The notes under the pieces were generated by a model that did no database searches, was not told where the DNA came from, and saw only the letters and a program-made list of their open reading frames with translations. The position numbers and the translations under genes were made by a program. This document shows positions 54,294 through 63,100 of a stretch of 64,000 nt of DNA, in pieces (the first letter of the stretch is position 1; the number at the start of each line of letters is the position of its first letter). The DNA is taken from the NCBI GenBank assembly GCA_016788295.1, contig JAEUSY010000012.1, positions 23,229-87,228 of the forward strand, given 5' to 3'. This DNA comes from Flavobacteriales bacterium (GTDB lineage Bacteria > Bacteroidota > Bacteroidia > Flavobacteriales_F > PHOS-HE28).

Positions 54294-56563
54294 GGAAGCA
54301 GGATGAAGGGTTGGCTCATGACGGAATCGGCGGTGCGCACCTGCATGACATAGTGCCCTGCAGCGAGCCCGACGGTGGAAAGCTGTACGAGGTGGCGATC
54401 GGTGTATTGCTGCACACCGGTCACCGCGCGGCCATCGGAACGGAACACCTGCACCTCGAAGGACCCGGGCAGGTCAACGATGGCGTTCAGTTCCGTAGTG
54501 GCGGGATTGGGATAGAGCTGGAAAACGCGCTCCGGCTCCGTTCCGAACTCCACGCGGTTGTATCCGCCCACGGTGGGTGTAAGGCGCTGGAAGGAGCCCG
54601 TGCCATTGGGTATGCGCCCGCTTGTGTAGATCGGGAACTGTTCGCCAAAGGTCACGCGGTCCAGCACGGCATCGGCATCGTAGGCCAGTTGGATGGTCTC
54701 GCCAGTGGCGTCCAGCTTGAAGTTGGCATGATCGTCGCCCACGCTGGTGCGGTCGTCCGCCCAGATCACCATGTATTCGCCGGGGTCCAGCGTTCGGTCA
54801 GGCAAGGCCCAGCGCGTGGGGTCGGCCACGTTGTCCGTGAGGTAAAGGCCCGCAGTGGAAATGGTGAAGGTGCCCGCGTTGTAGAGCTCGATCCAATCCG
54901 ATGAGGCGCCAGTGGGGTCCTGCACACGGCCCTGGTTGCCGGCCATCAGCTCGTTGATCACCACGGTACCTGGCGCCAACCGTGTCTGTATCTCGTAGGT
55001 CTCGTGCGCTGCGCGTGCGGGTGCGAAGGCCCCGGCCGTTACGTTCTCGGCGTAGAGGTAGTATTCCACGTGGTTGCTGGTGGCGGTCAACTGCGCACCA
55101 TATATGCCATCGCCTGCGGCTCCATCGCCATGCTGACCATCATCAACCATGGCCACGCGCTGGAATAGGCCGCTCGTGCCAAAGCGACAGGCCAGGAGCA
55201 CCGTGTCCGCATCCGTGATCGGAGCGGTAATGGTGAGCAAGCCGCCCAAGGCGATGTCCATGGGTGCATGGGCCACTTCACCGATCACCGGCTGGCCCGT
55301 GAAGCCCGGATAGGTGCTGAGGTAGGCCACGCGTCCGTCCATCAGTTGCGTAAGGCCCGGATAGGCCACTGTGTAGCTCACGCTCTGGTCCAGGTTGTCC
55401 AGGAACGACTGGTAGGTGTAGAACTTGTTCGTATCGGCCTGCACGTGCGCATCGATCAGCGCCTGGCGCTCCAAGGCCCGTTCGCGGAAGGCTTGATCGC
55501 CGAACTGCTCGGTGATGATGGTGCGCAGGTGGGCGATGTACATCCTGCGGTACATGGCATTGTTGAACAGGTTGCGCAGCAGCGGCCGCGGGAACACGCT
55601 GGGGCCGCTGTAGTGGCTCAGCGGATCAATGGTCATGGCCTGGTTGATGCTGAAGCCGTTCCAGTAGGTGGACGCATCCGTGAGGCGGAAGCTGGCGAAG
55701 GACATGTTGAGGTCCCACAGGATGGGGTTCCACTGGCCGTTCTCGTCGCGGTAGATGTAGTAGTTCTGGGCATAGCCCACGTAGCTGTCGAAGTTGATCA
55801 GCGCATAGTTGAAGGCGTGCATCCACAGCGTGCGGTCCACGTTCAGCACCTGCTCGATGTTCTCCGGCGTGTTGTTCAGCACGTCGATCAGTTCCACCAG
55901 ATGACCCCAGCCGTGGTCTGATTGGATGTCGTAGATATCATAGTACGCGGTGCTGTCCAGCCCAGGGCTGTCACCCAGGTTGCAGTTCTCGCCGGTCAGG
56001 TCCACCGTGGGCGGATTGCCTTTGAAGAAGCTGCCGTCCTTCTCGCCGAATTGTTCCTTCAGGAAGTCCTTGCCCACATCCTCCACGCTGGTGTAGAGGC
56101 CTACGAGCGTGTCGTTCACATAGAGGTCGGCGTAGTTGGCGCGCGAGGCGTGCATGTAGTTGCGGGCCACCTCGTAGGCCATCACCTCTCGCAGGAACGA
56201 GGGGTCCTGGATCACGTTGCTCAGCTTGATCTTCTCGAACCCTTGGTAGTCCTGGCCGCTGTGCACCTCGTCCAACTTGATGTTGAACGGGTTCTTGGCG
56301 CGGCCGTTGGCCCAGGAGCTGTAGCCCTTGTAACGCACGCCCACATCGGGCAGCAATGTTCCGTCGATCACCAGATCACCGATCAGGCGTTCGTCCTCTC
56401 CCAGCAGATAGAGGCTATCCAAGGCGCGGCGCCAATTGGCCACGTTGAAGTACAACCGCAGCTCGCGCACGGAGCCCAGTTCATACAGGTCGGGTTGCGC
56501 GAAGGCCGCGGCAGGTGCCACGGCCATCGCCAATACGAGCCCTATGCCGTACCAGCAGCGCAT
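54290..56563 (-). CDS. CotH kinase / lamin-tail domain T9SS protein, 757 aa
   Basis: A signal peptide (YGIGLVLAMAVAPAAAFAQ) precedes a CotH kinase domain (about 30-370): VRYKGYSSWANGRAKNPFNI, KIKLSNVIQDPSFLREVMAY, NDTLVGLYTSVEDVGKDFL and FNYALINFDSYVGYAQNYYI with WNPILWDLNMSF. A lamin-tail domain follows (about 535-640; TVVINELMAGNQGRVQDPTG, SDWIELYNAG) and a T9SS tail (LYPNPATTELNAIVDLPG). CotH proteins phosphorylate coat proteins in spores; in Bacteroidota the cell-surface role is unknown. Second gene in the ASST operon, 7 nt after it and 4 nt overlapping the next. Confidence 0.9.
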   Translation of the reverse strand: MRCWYGIGLVLAMAVAPAAAFAQPDLYELGSVRELRLYFNVANWRRALDSLYLLGEDERLIGDLVIDGTLLPDVGVRYKGYSSWANGRAKNPFNIKLDEVHSGQDYQGFEKIKLSNVIQDPSFLREVMAYEVARNYMHASRANYADLYVNDTLVGLYTSVEDVGKDFLKEQFGEKDGSFFKGNPPTVDLTGENCNLGDSPGLDSTAYYDIYDIQSDHGWGHLVELIDVLNNTPENIEQVLNVDRTLWMHAFNYALINFDSYVGYAQNYYIYRDENGQWNPILWDLNMSFASFRLTDASTYWNGFSINQAMTIDPLSHYSGPSVFPRPLLRNLFNNAMYRRMYIAHLRTIITEQFGDQAFRERALERQALIDAHVQADTNKFYTYQSFLDNLDQSVSYTVAYPGLTQLMDGRVAYLSTYPGFTGQPVIGEVAHAPMDIALGGLLTITAPITDADTVLLACRFGTSGLFQRVAMVDDGQHGDGAAGDGIYGAQLTATSNHVEYYLYAENVTAGAFAPARAAHETYEIQTRLAPGTVVINELMAGNQGRVQDPTGASSDWIELYNAGTFTISTAGLYLTDNVADPTRWALPDRTLDPGEYMVIWADDRTSVGDDHANFKLDATGETIQLAYDADAVLDRVTFGEQFPIYTSGRIPNGTGSFQRLTPTVGGYNRVEFGTEPERVFQLYPNPATTELNAIVDLPGSFEVQVFRSDGRAVTGVQQYTDRHLVQLSTVGLAAGHYVMQVRTADSVMSQPFILLP

Positions 56564-56570
56564 GCGCGGA

Positions 56571-58085
56571 TCAGTGCTGCACCACTACACGGCGCACATC
56601 GCGCTGCCCCGTGCTGTGTTCCACGGCCACTTGATACACGCCGTTGGGCAGGTCGCCCACGTCCACGGTCCAGCCGGGTGCGGTGCGCTTCACTTCGCGC
56701 CCGGTGCCATCGTACACAACAAAGTGCCTCATGGTGGACATGTCCACGCCCACCAGGTTCAGCATGCCTTCGGTGGGGTTCGGGTAAATGCCGAACGCTG
56801 CGCTGTTCTCTTCTTCGTTCACATCGGTGGCAAGGCCGCACGGGTCCTCGCCCAGCAGGGCAATGATGCCGGGGTCGCTGCACAGGTAGCGGAAGGCCTT
56901 CTGCGGACCTGCATTGTACTGCCACACCACTTGGTTGCTGCTGTTCACCTCGTACATGTACTGGCCGCTGATGGCCACGAAGGTGTTGCCGTTGGGCATG
57001 CGCTCGGCCGCGCTTTGTCCGCTGGCGTAGGCCAGACAGGTGTGGCGCCAATCGTAGTTCGCTGGCCCCCATACGGTGCCGGGTGTCCATGGGTAGTTGT
57101 AGCCATCGCGCGCGGGGTTGATGGCATCGATGGTGGTGGTACTGTTGCCGCCACCGTTGTTGTTCACGAACATCAGCCAGCCGGCGTTGGGGGCACCGGC
57201 CTTGATCCACTTCACATCGTGCACTGCGGCAGGAATGCGTTGCGTACCCGTTACTCCGTAGTTGGCGGGCTTGCCCCAACGGAACAGGAAGTCGCCGCCA
57301 CGACCACCGTTGCCTCCCGTATGGCCAGCGGCCTCGGCCGTGGTGGTGCTGTGGTCGATCACCAGGATCTCGCTGAGGTAGCGGGCGCTGAACACGATCT
57401 GGTCCAGCTCGGCGTTGTAGTCGATGCCGTTCTCGTGGAACCAATCGATGCCGCCGCCCGGGCCGCCACCGCCACTAACGGTCACGTTGATGTTCATTCG
57501 CTCGGGATGCTCGGCAATGGGCATGTAGTTGGGCTTGCTGGCATCCGCGTACTGGATGAAGCGGTCGGCCATTTCCCATTGCCATACGATCTGTGCCGTG
57601 GTGCCCGTGGGCTGTATCTCGATGATGCGACCGGGGTACTTGGCCGATGTGCCCGTGTAGCCCATGGCCTGCAGTTCGGCCACCGTTTTGCGCACATAGG
57701 CCAGCAGCAGCACGTTGCCGTTGGGCATCAGGCACATGTCGTGGTGCGTTACGTAGTCGGCAGAGGAGTAGGTGAACGACCAGACCACCTGGCCCTGTGG
57801 GTTCAGTTCCTGCACCAGCCCGCTCACGGCCGCCGTGTTGATCTGGTTGCCGGTGTTCACCGCCGTGCGCACGATGTTGCCGTTCGGCTTCAGGGCCATG
57901 GCGTAGCTGTAAGTGGTGGGACAGTTCCACGTGTAGGCCACCTGGCCCGCTGAGTTGACCAAGCGGGAAGTGGTCTGGTTGGAAAGGTTGTACAGCGCGT
58001 AGCCATCGAAGGTCTGTGCGGATGCTCCGCTAACAGCACCAAGGGCAATGAACAGCACAGCGTTCCGCATACGTTGAACGATCAT
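56571..58085 (-). CDS. Aryl-sulfate sulfotransferase-like T9SS protein, 504 aa
   Basis: A signal peptide (MRNAVLFIALGAVSGASAQ) follows the ATG at 58085; ATG 58070 is equally possible. The ASST propeller shows TYSYAMALKPNGNIVRTA, THHDMCLMPNGNVLLLAY, WFHENGIDYNAELDQIVFSA, DWRHTCLAYASGQSAAERM and NGNTFVAISG, with several conserved histidines from which the catalytic one may come. It would transfer sulfate between phenols without PAPS, if active. A T9SS tail is present (IYPNPTEGMLNLVG ... DVRRVVVQH). It heads an operon of three T9SS substrates. Confidence 0.87.
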   Translation of the reverse strand: MIVQRMRNAVLFIALGAVSGASAQTFDGYALYNLSNQTTSRLVNSAGQVAYTWNCPTTYSYAMALKPNGNIVRTAVNTGNQINTAAVSGLVQELNPQGQVVWSFTYSSADYVTHHDMCLMPNGNVLLLAYVRKTVAELQAMGYTGTSAKYPGRIIEIQPTGTTAQIVWQWEMADRFIQYADASKPNYMPIAEHPERMNINVTVSGGGGPGGGIDWFHENGIDYNAELDQIVFSARYLSEILVIDHSTTTAEAAGHTGGNGGRGGDFLFRWGKPANYGVTGTQRIPAAVHDVKWIKAGAPNAGWLMFVNNNGGGNSTTTIDAINPARDGYNYPWTPGTVWGPANYDWRHTCLAYASGQSAAERMPNGNTFVAISGQYMYEVNSSNQVVWQYNAGPQKAFRYLCSDPGIIALLGEDPCGLATDVNEEENSAAFGIYPNPTEGMLNLVGVDMSTMRHFVVYDGTGREVKRTAPGWTVDVGDLPNGVYQVAVEHSTGQRDVRRVVVQH

Positions 58086-58294
58086 GGGCAGGGGCAAATG
58101 GGTGTTGGGGTCAGGTTCCGGTCGGGGGCCCGTTACTTGCAGTTAACAGACCGTTGATGCAAATGTGACATTCGCTTTGACGCGGCCGAAAGTGTTCGGT
58201 TTAATCGCTGGAAATACTCGGCGAACGCGGGCGCTTTGATCGACAGGTACCATTGGCCTTCACCCCGACTCCCTCCAATGCCCCCCTGAAACAC

Positions 58295-58322
58295 CGAAGC
58301 CCTGGCTTTCGCCAGGGCTTCG
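58295..58322 (-). terminator. Terminator of the cold-shock gene
   Basis: A perfect 12-bp stem (58295-58306 with 58311-58322) has a GAAA tetraloop on the minus strand. It lies 20 nt past the cold-shock stop codon. The T-run is weak (GTGTTTC). Confidence 0.82.
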
Positions 58323-58341
58323 TTCCTTGATCGATGAGCGC

Positions 58342-58533
58342 TTACGAGCGCTGAACGTTCACTGCGTTGAGACCCTTGGGGCCCTGCTCCACTTCGAAGG
58401 TGACCTTGTCGCCCTCGCGGATGTTGTCACGGGTGCCGGTCTTGTGGACGAACACGTCCTTACCACCCTCGTCCGGGGTGATGAAACCAAAACCTTTCTC
58501 CGTGTTGAAGAACTTCACTGTACCACTTGACAT
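58342..58533 (-). CDS. Cold-shock domain protein, 63 aa
   Basis: A complete single cold-shock domain: [20 protein letters not shown] carries RNP1 (KGFGFI, 13-18) and VFVHK (27-31) is RNP2. Glycine and acid residues of the loop are normal. It binds single-stranded RNA and DNA and melts mRNA structure; CspA-like proteins rise in the cold. The start is ATG 58533, as longer in-frame readings reach back through a hairpin leader. A TACCTTG box at 58608-58614 would give a leader of about 70 nt with a 6-bp hairpin. It ends at a strong terminator. Confidence 0.95.
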   Translation of the reverse strand: MSSGTVKFFNTEKGFGFITPDEGGKDVFVHKTGTRDNIREGDKVTFEVEQGPKGLNAVNVQRS

Positions 58534-58550
58534 TGTACTTACCGTATTGC

Positions 58551-58571
58551 GCCGCCGTGTTGTTTGGCGGC
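58551..58571 (-). promoter_or_regulatory. Leader hairpin of the cold-shock gene
   Basis: A GCCGCC/GGCGGC stem of 6 bp with a 9-nt A/C-rich loop lies 17 nt before the ATG. In other bacteria structured csp leaders act as cold sensors; whether this one does is inference. Confidence 0.45.
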
Positions 58572-58607
58572 TTGTAGGACCCGGCAAAAGCACCGGGGTA
58601 TCGGGTA

Positions 58608-58614
58608 CAAGGTA
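58608..58614 (-). promoter_or_regulatory. Candidate -7 box (TACCTTG, then TACCC) of the cold-shock gene
   Basis: TAnnTTG on the minus strand, about 75 nt before the ATG at 58533. It is in line with similar boxes at 21803 and 46385. No -33 TTTG is evident. Confidence 0.45.
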
Positions 58615-58803
58615 GGCCCGTTCCACCCCAGCCCCGACGATCGGGCCATAATAAAGTGGGCTCCCCGATGGGCGGTCCCCGCTCCTGCCCTAACACCGAT
58701 CAGCATGGTTCAACCGTAATGATCAGCGCACGCGGCCCTTCAGTGCAGCACCAAACAGCCTCGCCGCTCATCACATCATCAGCTTTTCGATACCACCACC
58801 CAC
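58615..58803. other. Rest of the divergent intergenic region, no gene seen
   Basis: The whole gap between the cold-shock start and the 58848 gene is 314 bp. Beyond the leader and the two candidate boxes it contains a short CCCGA/TCGGG palindrome (58633-58645) but no coding region that I can support. Confidence 0.5.
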
Positions 58804-58811
58804 TAGCTTCG
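58804..58811 (+). promoter_or_regulatory. Candidate -7 box (TAGCTTCG)
   Basis: Same octamer as upstream of the genes starting at 47870 and 63759, here 36 nt before the ATG at 58848. Confidence 0.4.
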
Positions 58812-58847
58812 ATCGGCGTTCACGAACCACATTAAACCACCACGCTC

Positions 58848-59216
58848 ATGACCGCCTCACCCTCCCGGCCCGACCTGCTCCAACTGGTGGCACGCCTCTC
58901 CGGCGCACTGGCCTTGGCCTTCCTCACCTTCATGGTGGTGGCGCACCTACTTGCCGGCACCGACGATCCCGATGGGCTCGCCTTCCGTTCGGCCACGGAC
59001 GGACTCCAGTTCGCACTGTTCCCGCTCTGCACCATGCTGGGCCTCTTGCTGGCCTACCGTTGGGAACTGTTGGGCGCTGTGGTGGTGATCGCAGGTATGG
59101 CCGTGCTCTGCGCCATCCGCCCTGATCTGTTGCGCTTCGCCATTCTTATCTGGGGCTCGCCCGCGCTGCTGTATCTGGCACACTGGGCCAACGCGCGCAA
59201 GCAACGCTTCGCCTAA
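58848..59216 (+). CDS. Small four-helix membrane protein, 122 aa
   Basis: Four hydrophobic helices are visible (LALAFLTFMVVAHLLAG, FALFPLCTMLGLLLAYRW, LLGAVVVIAGMAVLCAI, LRFAILIWGSPALLYLAHW). The RWELLGAVV block and overall layout recall a DUF7670-like small membrane family. Function unknown. It is divergent from the cold-shock gene and overlaps the convergent 59213 gene by 4 nt. Confidence 0.72.
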   Translation: MTASPSRPDLLQLVARLSGALALAFLTFMVVAHLLAGTDDPDGLAFRSATDGLQFALFPLCTMLGLLLAYRWELLGAVVVIAGMAVLCAIRPDLLRFAILIWGSPALLYLAHWANARKQRFA

Positions 59217-59818
59217 CGCCGGTGCTCCAGCGCGAAGGTGCGCACGTGCTCGTCCAGCGAGGTGTCCGCCAGTTCGCGTTTCAGCAGCACCACATCGTGC
59301 ACGCTGATCTCGCCCACGAACGGATGAGGCGAGAGCAAGCCCCAGGCGGCATCGAACTGCGCGGCCTTCAGGCCCGAGGCGATGGGCAGCGCGATGCGCT
59401 CCGGCACCTGCACGCCCAGTTTCTTTATACGGCGGTTGGTGCGCACATGGTCCGCCACGTGCTGCCTTAGCGCGACCACCACGTCCTTCTCCACCACTTC
59501 GATGTGTATGCTCTTGCGGTCCTCGGTGTGCGCAAAGCCGTTCAGGTGCAGCTTGAAGGGTGTGCGGGCACCACTGCCGCGCCAGATCGCATCGCACAAG
59601 GTGCCCTCGTAGTCGGGCGGCAGTTCGGTCTGCAATAGGGTGATGCCCGGTATACGGTAGTAGTCCCCGAACACGCCCACCTTCTCCTTCAGCAGTTGGC
59701 GCCATTCCATCACCCGCGCAAGCACCGCACTGGCCGGATCGATCACGAGCCGATACTCGCAGGTGTATACCAGCGTGTCGAACAACGAAAGGGCATCGGT
59801 CGCGGTCTTGCGTGCCAT
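59213..59818 (-). CDS. 2H-phosphoesterase-like protein lacking the catalytic histidines, 201 aa
   Basis: The layout fits 2'-5' RNA ligase-like proteins: EYRLVIDPASAVLARVMEW, then YRIPGITLLQTELP where an HxT/S motif is expected, FKLHLNGFAHTEDRKSIHIE, and VPERIALPIASGLKAAQFD where the second HxT/S motif would lie. Both positions carry G-I-T and R-I-A in place of H-x-T. It may therefore bind nucleotides or RNA without catalysing. The start at ATG 59818 is preferred; ATG 59842 adds 8 residues. It is cytoplasmic. Confidence 0.7.
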   Translation of the reverse strand: MARKTATDALSLFDTLVYTCEYRLVIDPASAVLARVMEWRQLLKEKVGVFGDYYRIPGITLLQTELPPDYEGTLCDAIWRGSGARTPFKLHLNGFAHTEDRKSIHIEVVEKDVVVALRQHVADHVRTNRRIKKLGVQVPERIALPIASGLKAAQFDAAWGLLSPHPFVGEISVHDVVLLKRELADTSLDEHVRTFALEHRR

Positions 59819-59842
59819 GGGCCCCACAAAGGAACCGCACAC

Positions 59843-60129
59843 GCCAGCGCCCTCCCCGCCCGCACCGCCACAACTCGTGAACAGTGCGTTGGGAATAGAA
59901 GCCCTCTCAACATGATCCTCCGGGTCGCTTGCACCAGCGCTTCAGCTACGGAACATTGCGCCATCACTGCTTCCGACCATCCTCCGTTGCTCGATCCTTG
60001 CAGATCGCCCAGCTATGCGCGTTGTCACTCCGGGCTTGACCCGGAGTCGCGCCTTGGCTGGGCAAAGATCCATCCGGCTCGCTCCCCATACCTCGGGACA
60101 ACAACTATTCCGAGGTGGCTTCTAATGCC
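59843..60129. other. Intergenic region holding a REP-like palindrome
   Basis: About 290 bp between two minus-strand genes. Apart from the palindrome at 60021-60052 I see no gene. The short open frames here are not supported by codon use or similarity. Confidence 0.6.
60021..60052 (+). repeat. REP-like palindrome, copy 2
   Basis: ACTCCGGG/CCCGGAGT arms with a 5-nt CTTGA centre, embedded in a 32-bp element. It matches the reverse complement of 42121-42152 except at two positions, where this copy pairs G with C and the other has A and A. Confidence 0.88.
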
Positions 60130-63100
60130 CTACTGGTCGGCGAAGGTGAGGCGCACCACAGCGTTGGTATCCGCTCCCAGCACGCGCAGCAGGTAGGTGC
60201 CCGGCGCAAGGCCCTCACGCGCCACCACCAGCCTATCGGTGCCGTTGCCGGTGAACGTGCGCACCACACGACCACGCATGTCCAGCAGTTGCACCACGTC
60301 CAGCGCAGCGAAGGGGCGCGTGCCATACACCACCGCCTCACTCACTGCCGGGTTGGGCAGCACAGCGTATTGGCCATCAGTGTGCGCACCGGTACTGGTG
60401 CTGATCACGCTGAATGGTTCCGACAACGCCACACAGCCATAGATGCTGGTCACTTCCACGGTGTAGTCGCCGTTGATGTCCGTGGTGATCGTGGCGTTCG
60501 TGCCATCGGGCACCGCGTTGCCATTGATGTACCACTGGTACGCATCGCCAACGGGGCTGGCTAGCAGTTCATCGGGACCAACTGGCGCTATGGATGCCGA
60601 GTGCAGCCCACAATCCACCAAGGTGTTCAGCACCGTGTTGGTGATGATGGGCTCGTTGAGGTCGAAGTAGATGGCCACCGAGTTGGTGATCTCCGTTAGG
60701 TGCGGCGCTCCGGCAACCGGACGTATGCGGTACTTCAGGAACCCATGGCTCCCAGGCTCGTCCACAATGCTGTCCGGCAGCATGATGCGGTCGAAACGGA
60801 AGTAGGCCACGCGGTCCGCATCCACCTCGATGCGCGTGAGGGCATGCGATACGTCGAGGATCTCCATCGTAGCGGGATCCACATCGGTATCCAGCGTATC
60901 CACCAGCACCACGGTGTAGGCGGTGTCGTTGCCGGTGTTCTGGAAACGGATGGTGTACTCCAGCCAGTCGGTGGCAACGTCCACAGCGCCATGCACGCCA
61001 TAGCCCTCGGGGCTCACGCGCTTGTCGTTGGGATCAAAGGCACAGGTGACCTGGTGTATGATGTGGGGTTCCAGAATGGGCTCGGGGATGTTGGTACCCG
61101 TTACCACATAGCCATACTCAATGGTGGAGCCCGCAGGACCGGTGAACAGCCCCACCCTGAACTGCGCCTCTTGGAACCACCCGAGGCTGTCCACGCTCCA
61201 GTACACATGGCCGTTCACCACCGAATCGGGTTGGGGGAAGTACCACTCCACCGTAAGCCCCTGCAATAAGGACAGGTCCACAACAATGTCCTCCGGAATG
61301 AAGGTACCCACGTTCCGCAGGGTGATCTGCAGGTAGGTGGCACTGTTGCATTGCGTGCTTACCGGCGTGATGGTAAAGAAGGTGCCCGAACCCAGGTTGG
61401 CAGGGGCCAGTCCGATGTCGAGACCACTGGCTATCGGTGCCGCTGTGGTGAGGGTGGCCTGCAGCGTGTCCGGGTCGTTGGTCACTTGGAAGATGGGCGC
61501 GTGAGGGTGCCACACGTTCCAGGTGCCCGTGTCGGCAGGCAGGTCGTAATCACCGGCGCTGTTGGACCACACCAGCACTTCGTTGGCGTTGGTGCGCACC
61601 AAGCGGTAGGGGATCTTCTGTTCCTCGTTGTTCAAGGTGGCGTCCAGATCGAAGTCAAGGAACACGCTGCCCCGCAGGCGGAAGGCATTGAAGAAGAGGT
61701 TCTCCTGCCAGCTGATGGTGCGGAAGCGCGCTGTTACCAGATCGGGCACCGCATCGTTGTTCAGGTCGGCGAACACCATGGCCGCGGCGCTCTCGGCCGT
61801 GGGGTCGATCAGGTTGGCGGCATCCAGCGTTCCGTTGCCAATGCCCAGGTTGTAGTAGGTCTGGTGGGTGTAGCCGTTGCTCAGCGCCCACACCACATCG
61901 TTGTAGCCATCGCCATTGATGTCCTGCATCAGGATGGTGCGCGGTTGGCCTGCAGGCCCTGTGAACAGCACGCCGCCATCCAGCAGCACACCGGTGCCAT
62001 CGTTGTAGTAGCCGCGGATCACAATGCCCGAAACGATCACTGCGGCATCCGGGTATCCGTCGTCGTTCAGGTCGCCCAACGCGAATTGCCCGTAGTTCAC
62101 CGCAGGGGCGGTAAGCTGCGTGAAGCCAGCCGATCCATTGTTCAACAGGGTGGTGAATTGTGTTCCGCTCAGCAACACCAGGTCCACCACGCCATCGCCG
62201 TTCATGTCGGCCGCCTTCACCGTGCCTGTGGTCAGCAGCGGTTCGTCGCGCACGGTGAACACACCATTGCCATCGTTCTCGTACCACTTGGCCGTGCCTA
62301 CCAGGTCCAGGTCGCCATCTCCATCAAGGTCCGTTTCGCAGCGCGAAAGGCCTTGGCCGGGCAGCGTGTCCGTGGCCCAGCTGCTGCCGCCGTTACTGTT
62401 CCAGATGATGGCGCAGTCGGCCACGTTGGTAATGATGTCCGGCAGGCCATCGCCATCCAGATCGGCGGTGCGCGAAACAGCGATCTGGTTGCGGCGCTCC
62501 ACCACCACTTGCTGCGGCCCATAGGTACCGTCGCCGTTGTTGGCGTACCAGCACACCCAATCGCCGTGGTAGCTCGCGGTCACCAGGTCCACGTCGCCAT
62601 CCAGGTCAATGTCCGCGGCGCTGATGTCAAAAGCCCCGGCCATGGTCTGGCAGTAGCGGTGGCGCGGACCAATACTGCCGTTGCCCAGGTTGGGGTACCA
62701 CGCCGCTATGTCCATGCCACTGCACATCACCAGGTCCTCCAGACCATCGCCGTTCAGGTCGCCTGCGGCATACTTGGTGCCCACGAGGTTGTAGCCGCTC
62801 ACGGTCTCCACTGCGAGCGTGGTCCACGCTTGCCCACCCTGGTTCTGCAACAGGTGCACGTTGCAGCTGGTGCCGGTGTCCACGGTAAGGTCCACATCGC
62901 CATCGCCATCAAAGTCGGCAATGGCCATGGGAAGCACGGTGGTCGGTATCGTACCGCCGGACGTGAAGTTGCCTGCACCATCGTTGGCGAACCACACTGT
63001 GCCTCCGGTCATGCCGAACACGATCAGGTCCTGGTCGCCATCTGCATCCACATCGCCGCAGAAGGGATTTCCGGGCGATACGAACCCATTAATGGATTGC

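Noticed and set aside
59843..60120. Small genes in the gap before the FG-GAP protein
   Set aside because: Short frames overlap the REP-like palindrome, with poor codon use and no recognisable start context.
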